Part shown: positions 34,966 through 40,612 of the stretch, one piece after another
Layout of the letters: each line of letters opens with the position of its first letter
How positions within the stretch are numbered: the first letter of the stretch is position 1
Assembly: GCA_013151955.1 (NCBI GenBank)
Contig: JAADHH010000082.1
Span: forward strand, 1 to 40,612
Direction of reading: 5' to 3'
Length of the DNA stretch: 40,612 nucleotides
Origin: Chloroflexota bacterium
Lineage (GTDB): Bacteria > Chloroflexota > Anaerolineae > Ardenticatenales > JAADHH01
Notes under the pieces: generated by a model
Told to the model about the DNA's origin: nothing
Databases searched by the model: none
Seen by the model: the letters and a program-made list of their open reading frames with translations, nothing else
Position numbers and translations under genes: made by a program

Positions 34966-36204
34966 GTGCTGGACCTTTCAGTGGTCGAAAACATGCTCGA
35001 TTCGTTGGGGAACCGCCCCCCACAGGTTGAGCCAAAAACGTGCTTGAACAACCGGCACAAAGACGCGGGCTGCCGGCGTTGCGTGGATGCCTGCCCCTCC
35101 ACGGCGCTCAGCCTGAACGAGGTCACCGGTCCCACCGCCGGCACCACCGATGTCATCGTTCTGGACGTGGAACAGTGCGTCGGATGCGGGTTATGCCTGC
35201 GCATTTGCCCGACCAACGTCTTCCAACAACGCTCTTCCCCCGAAATCAAACTGCTCGATGCCTTCCACAATCTCCGTTCGAGCGAACCGGTTGAGCTGAC
35301 CTGCCCGCAAAACGAACAGCCACACCGGAGCAGAGTCCCAAACTCGACGGTGGTAGGTGCCCCCCGTTGCCTTTCGGCACTCTCCGTACCGTTGCTGCTG
35401 GCGCTGCAAAAGAATTCCTCCGCGTTGTGGCTCAATGACGCGGTTTGCGAATCTTGCCCGATCGGTCAGACGCAGCCCTACATCGCAGACTCGGCAATCG
35501 CCGCGAACATGATTCTGGCGGCATTTGGCCGGCCGGCCACATTGCGCACGTACACCGGCGACAGCGAAGCGTTAGGCCCACCGGCCGAGAGACCTGTCCT
35601 TTCGGGAGAAGAACCGGTCTATTCCCGCCGGGACTTCTTTGGCTCGTTGGGACGCCTGACGCGCCAGGCCGCCGTCGCCGTCCTGTCCGAGAGCCTGACG
35701 CTGCCTGAACCGGGTGGCCCACGTCCGGTAGACCAACGCTTGCCGCACCAACTGCCGGAGAACCGCCGCCAATTGCTCACCGCGCTGCGCGCACTCGGTG
35801 CGCCGACCGAAACACAGATAGACCTGCACAAGATTTCCGCCGCCACGGTTCTTATAGACGGAGACAAATGCTCCGCTTGCGGACTCTGCGCGCGCTTTTG
35901 CCCGACCGGAGCTCTGGAGTTTCTATCCGATGAATCGCATTTTGTGATCAATTTCTTGCCGGCCGCCTGTGTAGATTGCGGAATCTGCGACCTGATCTGC
36001 CCGGACGATGCCGTTTCTTTCGCGTACCAAAACTCCATTGCGCCCATAATCGAAACGGAGCCAGGCCATCTGCAGGCAGGAAACCTGGTTCCCTGTGCCC
36101 GTTGCAAGCAACCCGTGGCCGGCACACCCGACACGCCGGTCTATTGCTATGTCTGTAGTACCCCACGCCCGCAGGAAGCCCTGTTGCGCAGCCTGCCGAT
36201 GTGA
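34966..36204 (+). CDS. polyferredoxin with four 4Fe-4S motifs and C-terminal zinc ribbon
   Basis: The 412-residue soluble protein carries two pairs of ferredoxin-type cluster motifs: CRRCVDACP and CVGCGLCLRICP in residues 25-85, then CSACGLCARFCP and CVDCGICDLICP in residues 300-350. Further cysteines lie in VCESCP. The C-terminus has a CARCKQP to CYVC zinc-ribbon-like unit. It should pass electrons between partners in the cytosol; no signal peptide or Tat motif is seen. The GTG start follows AAAGGAG. It is first of a run with a V4R-like protein, FeoB, FeoA and MoaA, suggesting a role in iron-dependent cofactor or redox chemistry. Its direct partner is unknown. Confidence 0.85.
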   Translation: MLDLSVVENMLDSLGNRPPQVEPKTCLNNRHKDAGCRRCVDACPSTALSLNEVTGPTAGTTDVIVLDVEQCVGCGLCLRICPTNVFQQRSSPEIKLLDAFHNLRSSEPVELTCPQNEQPHRSRVPNSTVVGAPRCLSALSVPLLLALQKNSSALWLNDAVCESCPIGQTQPYIADSAIAANMILAAFGRPATLRTYTGDSEALGPPAERPVLSGEEPVYSRRDFFGSLGRLTRQAAVAVLSESLTLPEPGGPRPVDQRLPHQLPENRRQLLTALRALGAPTETQIDLHKISAATVLIDGDKCSACGLCARFCPTGALEFLSDESHFVINFLPAACVDCGICDLICPDDAVSFAYQNSIAPIIETEPGHLQAGNLVPCARCKQPVAGTPDTPVYCYVCSTPRPQEALLRSLPM

Positions 36205-36231
36205 CCATGAAATAGGTGACGGAGAACTGCC

Positions 36232-36858
36232 GTGAGTAACAAAGAACTGAAAGCTCTGGCCGAAGTGCTGCACATTGTCGCCTTTGAGTCCATTTACGAA
36301 ACAGCCGCCAGCAAGTATGGGGAACGCCTAGCCACCCCCCTCCTCGCCGAGATCATGGCCACGGCGTTCCACAAAATGGCCGAGAGAGAATTGGTACCAT
36401 TCGATATCAGCAACGGGTATGCGGAAGTGTTCGCAACCTGTTATACCCTGTTGCAATCTTGTGGGTTTGTCTTCGAAGAAGAAGTCCTTCGCGATGATCC
36501 TACTTGTTTCTCTGCGCGCATCACAGAATGTCCGCACATCACGTATACCCGGCGGGAGCAGCATAACTGCGCGGCCTGCTTGGGGATCAAAATGGGCGCG
36601 TTTCGGATTGTGACCGGCAAGCAGCCCGCATACCTGGTCAACGAGATCAACCTGGATGATGACTTGCCACTGGAAGAGAAGGAAGCCAGAGTGGAAGAAG
36701 AGTTCGTAGAAAAACATAGCGCGAGGGGGCGGGCCGTCATTGGCGTGCTTCAACGCATGGCTACCGGCAGCCCAGACTGCCGATTCTACATTCGCCTGCC
36801 GGCTCCGCAGACTACGCGTGGAGTGGGGGGCGACGGCGAAACGATGAACGGAAAGTAA
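36232..36858 (+). CDS. V4R-like cysteine-containing protein
   Basis: This 208-residue protein is not firmly recognised. The first 95 residues are helical (KALAEVLHIVAFESIYETAA, then LLQSCGFVFEEE). The second half has ITECPHITYTR, HNCAACLGIKMGAF and a final GSPDCRFYI. The pattern of CP, CxxCLG and a closing CxF resembles V4R-type small-molecule or metal-binding domains. The five or more cysteines fit metal, cluster or heme binding. It starts with GTG behind ACGGAGA, 27 nt after the polyferredoxin. Its TAA stop is part of a family A repeat. Confidence 0.55.
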   Translation: MSNKELKALAEVLHIVAFESIYETAASKYGERLATPLLAEIMATAFHKMAERELVPFDISNGYAEVFATCYTLLQSCGFVFEEEVLRDDPTCFSARITECPHITYTRREQHNCAACLGIKMGAFRIVTGKQPAYLVNEINLDDDLPLEEKEARVEEEFVEKHSARGRAVIGVLQRMATGSPDCRFYIRLPAPQTTRGVGGDGETMNGK

Positions 36859-36927
36859 TACGTGATGCGTGATACGTAAAGGCTTCACGACAAACAGCCT
36901 TACGCAACACGCATTACGCATTACGGC
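36855..36927. repeat. family A repeat, copy 5, folding as an imperfect hairpin
   Basis: GTAATACGTGATGCGTGATACG is followed by AAAGGC, a short spacer, GCCTTACGC and ACGCATTACGCATTACG. The two halves pair as an imperfect stem of about 25 bp. The repeat starts in the stop codon of the V4R-like gene and ends about 33 bp before feoB. Confidence 0.6.
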
Positions 36928-36960
36928 AATCCAAAATCGGAACACCTGAGACCCAACATA

Positions 36961-38931
36961 ATGAATTGTCACGGAGAAAACAACACACCCGACGACTGGC
37001 CGGCAGGCGAATCTGTTATCCTCGTCGGTCACCCTAACGTGGGCAAGTCGGTCATTTTCGGCGTGCTCACCGGACACTACGTCACCGTTTCCAATTATCC
37101 CGGCACCACCATCGAGGTGATTCGCGGACGAGTATCGGTGGACGGACGAACCGACCCCATCATCGATACCCCCGGCGTGAACAGCCTGTTCCCCATCTCA
37201 GAGGACGAGCGGGTCACCCAACGCATTCTGTTGGCCGAACCGCCGCACATCGTTGTGCAGGTCGGCGATGCCAAGAATCTGCCACGCACCTTGATGCTCA
37301 CGCTGCAATTGGCCGAAATGGAAGTGCCCTTCATCCTGGACCTGAATATGGCCGATGAAGCGCAGCAACGGGGCATCTCCATTGACACGACGCAATTGGG
37401 CCAGACGCTGGGCACGCCGGTCTTTTGTACCAACGCCGTCAAGGGAGAAGGAACGGCGCAGTTGGTGACCGCGTTAGAGACTCCCCGTCGTTCCACGCTG
37501 CGGGTATCCTACGATCCGGAAATCGAAGAGTCGCTCCTGGCCATCGCCCCCTGGTTGCCGGCCACACACATCGGCGCGCGCTATGTGGGCAGCGCCCTCC
37601 TGGCCGGCGACGACGAGATCGCCACCTGGGTCACCGCCGCGCGTGACGAAGAAGCACTGGCCCAAATCTGGCAAATTCGGGACTCGTTGCAAGCGCACTA
37701 TAACCGCCCGCTTTCCTACGTACTCAATGAACAACGATTGCAATTCGCGTACCGGCTGGCCGACCAAGTCAGCCGGCAAGACTCGTCTGCCGGTTCCTCC
37801 TGGGGCGAAACCCTGGGGCGGTGGACAGTTCATCCCATCGGCGGCATCCCCTTCATGCTGCTGGTCCTCTACATTACGTACAAGTTCGTCGGCGAGCTGG
37901 GGGCGCAAACGATGGTGGACCTCCTGGAGACTCGCCTGTTTGGTGGCCTGATCAACCCCTGGATTGCCGGATGGGTTCATGCCTGGATACCCATTCCCAT
38001 CGTCCAGGATTTTCTTGTAGGGCCGTATGGCTTGGTGCCCATGGCCCTCACCTACAGCTTTGCCATCGTCCTGCCCATCGTCAGCACATTCTTCCTCGTC
38101 TTCAGTTTCCTGGAAGATTCCGGCTACCTGCCTCGCCTGGCGGTCATGGTCAACCGCCTGTTCAAAACCATGGGCCTGAACGGGAAAGCGGTCCTGCCCA
38201 TGATCCTGGGGCTGGGTTGCGACACAATGGCCACCATGACCACCCGCATCCTGGACAGTCGCAAGGAGCGCTTGCAGGTGACGTTGCTGCTGGCACTGGG
38301 CGTACCCTGCTCTGCCCAACTGGGTGTGATCCTGGGCATGATCGCCTTCCTGGGGCCGCGCGCGGCCTTGATCTGGGGCGGCGTGATCATTGCCACGATG
38401 CTCGGCGTGGGGTATCTCTCTGCGCGTGTGATTCCCGGCCGCGGGTCGGACTTCATCCTCGAATTGCCGCCCATTCGCTGGCCACAACTTTCCAACATTT
38501 TGGTCAAAACACTGGCCCGATTGGAGTGGTACCTGCGCGAAGTCGTCCCCCTCTTCATCCTGGGGACCGTGATTCTGTTCGTGCTGGACAAGCTGACCAT
38601 CCTCCAGCTCATTCAACGCCTGGCCTCGCCACTGGTTGTCGGATTCCTGGGATTGCCGGCCGCGGCAACCGACGCCTTCCTCATCGGTTTCCTGCGACGC
38701 GACTACGGTGCAGCCGGTCTCTTCGCTCTGGCCCGCGCGGGGGCCATGACCCCTGACCAAATCCTGGTCAGCCTGGTGACGATCACCCTGTTCGTTCCCT
38801 GCATCGCCAATGTGCTGATCATTGCCAAAGAGTATGGCAGGCGTACCGCGCTGGCAATGTCCGCATTCATCTTCCCCTTCGCCTTTCTGGTCGGAGGGAT
38901 CTTACACTTTGCGTTGAGGATGTTCGCATGA
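36961..38931 (+). CDS. feoB: FeoB-family ferrous iron transporter, variant
   Basis: The 656-residue protein has an N-terminal GTPase: G1 GHPNVGKS at residues 23-30, G2 in YPGTT, G3 DTPG near residue 70, G4 NMAD near residue 128. A membrane domain with two Gate-like halves follows. The conserved core motifs are altered: GLGCDTMATMTTR replaces the usual GxGCxxPA pattern, and LGVPCSAQLGV is used for the second cysteine motif. FeoB imports Fe(II) across the inner membrane. The ATG has little SD and lies just after a family A repeat. The stop overlaps the FeoA start as ATGA. Confidence 0.9.
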   Translation: MNCHGENNTPDDWPAGESVILVGHPNVGKSVIFGVLTGHYVTVSNYPGTTIEVIRGRVSVDGRTDPIIDTPGVNSLFPISEDERVTQRILLAEPPHIVVQVGDAKNLPRTLMLTLQLAEMEVPFILDLNMADEAQQRGISIDTTQLGQTLGTPVFCTNAVKGEGTAQLVTALETPRRSTLRVSYDPEIEESLLAIAPWLPATHIGARYVGSALLAGDDEIATWVTAARDEEALAQIWQIRDSLQAHYNRPLSYVLNEQRLQFAYRLADQVSRQDSSAGSSWGETLGRWTVHPIGGIPFMLLVLYITYKFVGELGAQTMVDLLETRLFGGLINPWIAGWVHAWIPIPIVQDFLVGPYGLVPMALTYSFAIVLPIVSTFFLVFSFLEDSGYLPRLAVMVNRLFKTMGLNGKAVLPMILGLGCDTMATMTTRILDSRKERLQVTLLLALGVPCSAQLGVILGMIAFLGPRAALIWGGVIIATMLGVGYLSARVIPGRGSDFILELPPIRWPQLSNILVKTLARLEWYLREVVPLFILGTVILFVLDKLTILQLIQRLASPLVVGFLGLPAAATDAFLIGFLRRDYGAAGLFALARAGAMTPDQILVSLVTITLFVPCIANVLIIAKEYGRRTALAMSAFIFPFAFLVGGILHFALRMFA

Positions 38932-39425
38932 AATGTCCGTTGTGTGGCTACGAATTCGATGAATCGGAACTTGGTTGTGAGGCCGAGTGCCCTTTGAGTA
39001 CCGATTGCCAGATGGTCTGTTGCCCCCATTGCGGCTTCCAGGGAATCGACCCCAATAGCTCTGCGGTCGTAGGCTGGTTCCAACGCATCCGAAAACGGCT
39101 GCGCCGCGAGGGAAGCCCGGAAGTGCAAAATCCTCCAGGCGAGAAGCACGCGGCAGTGCCGCTATCCCAATTTCCAACGGGGCACTGGGCACGAGTCACC
39201 CACCTGGCATCGACACGCGGCTCCCGGCTGCAACGGCTCAGCGCATTGGGGATCGCGCCGGGCAGTCGCGTGCGGCTGCAACAACACCACCCGGCCTACG
39301 TCGTACAGGTCGGCAACCTGGAGCTGGCCCTGGACGCCGAAATCGCCGGCGAAATCTTTGTCACGGCGGAGGGGGGGAACGAGGGAGTCGGAAGTAGGGA
39401 GTCGGAAGTAGGGAGTCGGGAGTAG
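38928..39425 (+). CDS. feoA: FeoA-domain protein fused to an N-terminal zinc ribbon
   Basis: The 165-residue protein has a cysteine-rich N-terminus (MKCPLCGYEF, then CEAECPLSTDCQMVCCPHCGF), a basic linker with RIRKRLRRE, and a C-terminal FeoA SH3-like domain (LQRLSALGIAPGSRVRLQQ, then GNLELALDAEIAGEIFV). FeoA assists FeoB. Classical FeoA is about 75-85 residues, so the first 70 residues are an added metal- or cluster-binding module. The last 15 residues (from NEGVGSRE) are encoded by a tandem 14-bp repeat. It overlaps feoB by 4 nt, so the two are coupled. Confidence 0.88.
   Translation: MKCPLCGYEFDESELGCEAECPLSTDCQMVCCPHCGFQGIDPNSSAVVGWFQRIRKRLRREGSPEVQNPPGEKHAAVPLSQFPTGHWARVTHLASTRGSRLQRLSALGIAPGSRVRLQQHHPAYVVQVGNLELALDAEIAGEIFVTAEGGNEGVGSRESEVGSRE
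39383..39424. repeat. 14-bp tandem repeat, three units
   Basis: GGGAGTCGGAAGTA occurs twice in perfect form and once as GGGAGTCGGGAGTA. Because the unit is not a multiple of three, each added unit would shift the FeoA frame and alter its C-terminus. The last unit, together with GGAA, supplies the Shine-Dalgarno sequence for moaA. Confidence 0.85.
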
Positions 39426-39428
39426 GAA

Positions 39429-40493
39429 ATGAAACGCAACACACGAGACCCGTCACACGAAAAGCAAGACCCGAACATCGGAAATCGGCACAAGCTGTAC
39501 GACACGCTGGGCCGGCAGATCACCTATCTGCGCGTTTCGGTGACAGACCGCTGCAACCTGCGCTGTTTGTACTGCATGCCACCCAAAGGCGTACGCTTCA
39601 AACCGCGCGCGGAGATTTTGACCTACGAAGAGATCGCGCGTATCGTGCGCGTCAGTGCGACCCTCGGTGTGCGGAAGGTTCGCCTCACCGGCGGCGAGCC
39701 GCTGGTGCGCTCGGACGTGGTTGAGTTGGTATCGTCGCTGGCCGGTACGCCAGGCATCGCAGAGGTGAGCTTGACCACCAACGGCATACTCCTCGACCGC
39801 TACGCCGGATCGTTGGCCCGCGCCGGATTGCGCCGGGTGAACGTCAGCCTGGATACGCTGCGCCCCGACCGGTTCCAAAGAGTCACCCGAGGGGGCGACC
39901 TGGAGCAAGTGTGGGCCGGCATCCGCGCCGCGGAGGAAGCGGATCTACGCCCAATCAAACTGAACGTTGTTGTCGTGCGCGGCCTGAACGACGATGAACT
40001 GTGCGACCTGGCCCGCCTGACTCTGGATCACGACTGGCACATTCGCTACATCGAGTTGATGCCCTTCCGGGAGGAAACGGATTGGGATGCCGACATGCCC
40101 TCTGCCGGCCAGCGCTATGTCCCGCTGGCGGAGATGCTGGAGCGGATGGAGCCTTTGGGGGAACTGTTGCCGGTCAAAAATGAAGTGAACGGAGCCGGCC
40201 CGGCGCGTTACCACCGCATACCCGGCGCGCGGGGTACGCTGGGCTTCATCAGCCCCATCGGTTTGCACTTCTGCGATAGCTGCAACCGTCTGCGCCTGAC
40301 CGCCGACGGGCACATTCGCCCCTGTCTGCTGGGGGACGAAGAATTGGATGTGCGAGCGGCCCTACGCGCCGGCGCCAGTGATGAAGAATTGCTGGCACTT
40401 TTGCAAGAGGCCACCCACATCAAGCCACCCAGCCACCTGCTGGCCGAACACGTCGTGCCACACGAGCGGCCCATGTCTGCGATTGGGGGCTAG
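39429..40493 (+). CDS. moaA: GTP 3',8-cyclase MoaA
   Basis: This 354-residue radical SAM enzyme has the N-terminal cluster motif CNLRCLYC near residue 48, KVRLTGGEPLVR, SLTTNGILL and NVSLDTL. A C-terminal second cluster follows (CDSCNRLRLTADGHIRPCL), and the protein ends in MSAIGG, the conserved GG tail. MoaA makes the first intermediate of molybdopterin from GTP. It is 3 nt from feoA and uses an SD from the tandem repeat. No other Mo-cofactor gene lies in the window, so the link with Feo may reflect shared iron demand or a particular molybdoenzyme. The TAG stop is part of repeat E. Confidence 0.95.
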   Translation: MKRNTRDPSHEKQDPNIGNRHKLYDTLGRQITYLRVSVTDRCNLRCLYCMPPKGVRFKPRAEILTYEEIARIVRVSATLGVRKVRLTGGEPLVRSDVVELVSSLAGTPGIAEVSLTTNGILLDRYAGSLARAGLRRVNVSLDTLRPDRFQRVTRGGDLEQVWAGIRAAEEADLRPIKLNVVVVRGLNDDELCDLARLTLDHDWHIRYIELMPFREETDWDADMPSAGQRYVPLAEMLERMEPLGELLPVKNEVNGAGPARYHRIPGARGTLGFISPIGLHFCDSCNRLRLTADGHIRPCLLGDEELDVRAALRAGASDEELLALLQEATHIKPPSHLLAEHVVPHERPMSAIGG

Positions 40494-40612
40494 CAGTTTG
40501 TTGGAGAAAGAATAAACGGGACGTTACTACTCAGGCTTCCGTGGCTAGCGGTTGAAACCACGCCTACCACCGCAAAGTCGGCCTTCACCGACTGAAGATC
40601 GAACCGACGGCG
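40491..40612. repeat. family E copy 2 and family F-like sequence at the window end
   Basis: TAGCAGTTTGTTGGAGAAAG (40491-40510) begins at the moaA stop codon and matches 34607-34629 with two substitutions. GTTACTACTCAG (40523-40534) matches the REPIN-like arm GTAACTACTCAG at 12800 with one mismatch. Two small hairpins follow (GTGG/CCAC and AGTCGG/CCGACT). The window ends before it can be seen whether a full REPIN-like unit is present. Confidence 0.6.

Noticed and set aside
36232-36858. TorD-type molybdoenzyme chaperone
   Set aside because: The cysteine pattern and closing CxF motif do not fit TorD; a V4R-like fold is the better guess.
37474-38760. 428-residue minus-strand ORF opposite feoB
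   Set aside because: It is the antisense of conserved FeoB membrane segments and has no motif of its own.
39383-39424. CRISPR-like array
   Set aside because: The units are 14 bp and contiguous, without spacers; it is a simple tandem repeat.

Overview
The window looks like part of a chromosome from a GC-rich bacterium, most likely a Chloroflexota (Anaerolineae-like) genome or metagenome bin. This placement is inference. It rests on the mix of gene families, the many GTG and TTG starts, strong GGAGG-type ribosome binding sites, the TPT/ATAT-rich linker in a surface protein, and families of palindromic intergenic repeats. There is no sign of phage, plasmid, insertion-sequence transposase, CRISPR array, rRNA or tRNA in the window.

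Layout. 49-4053 (minus): a quinone pair (a frameshifted ubiE/menG and ubiX), then a three-gene ABC importer operon behind a very good sigma70-type promoter. 4184-6024 (minus): an AEC-family carrier behind a HEAT-repeat protein. 6025-6475: a non-coding stretch with a repeat, an orphan terminator and a near-consensus promoter. 6476-12735 (plus): an envelope polysaccharide block with rmd, gmd, a phosphohexomutase, tatD, a polyprenyl diphosphate synthase and a family 2 glycosyltransferase, consistent with GDP-D-rhamnose synthesis and transfer. 12957-17823 (plus): a flavin-reductase-like protein, then a two-gene helicase pair in which one subunit has a degenerate ATPase core. 18015-23044 (minus): a dGTPase-like HD hydrolase and a large hybrid sensor kinase. 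23404-25463 (plus): rpsF, rpsR and a membrane-anchored parvulin. 25597-27798 (minus): a RelA/SpoT enzyme. 28088-31021 (plus): a ResB-like protein, uridine kinase and a CcmC/CcsA-like membrane protein lacking the tryptophan-rich heme motif. 31048-34609 (plus): two uncharacterised proteins, an M16 pseudopeptidase, acpS and a phosphoribosyltransferase. 34966-40493 (plus): a polyferredoxin, a V4R-like cysteine protein, FeoB, a zinc-ribbon/FeoA fusion and MoaA.

The best candidates for undescribed biology are: (1) the helicase/pseudohelicase pair at 13.5-17.8 kb, which resembles an AddAB-type heterodimer without nuclease domains; (2) the Fe-S/V4R/FeoB/FeoA/MoaA module at 35-40.5 kb, whose FeoB has altered membrane-core motifs; (3) the CcmC-like protein without its WWD motif, which heads an operon with a HARE-like protein, a CxxC protein and an M16 pseudopeptidase; and (4) the families of hairpin-forming repeats that fill almost every intergenic gap, several of which abut stop codons, promoters or ribosome binding sites.

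Limits: all calls come from reading the sequence and the supplied translations. No homology search, folding program or promoter model was run. Domain boundaries are approximate.
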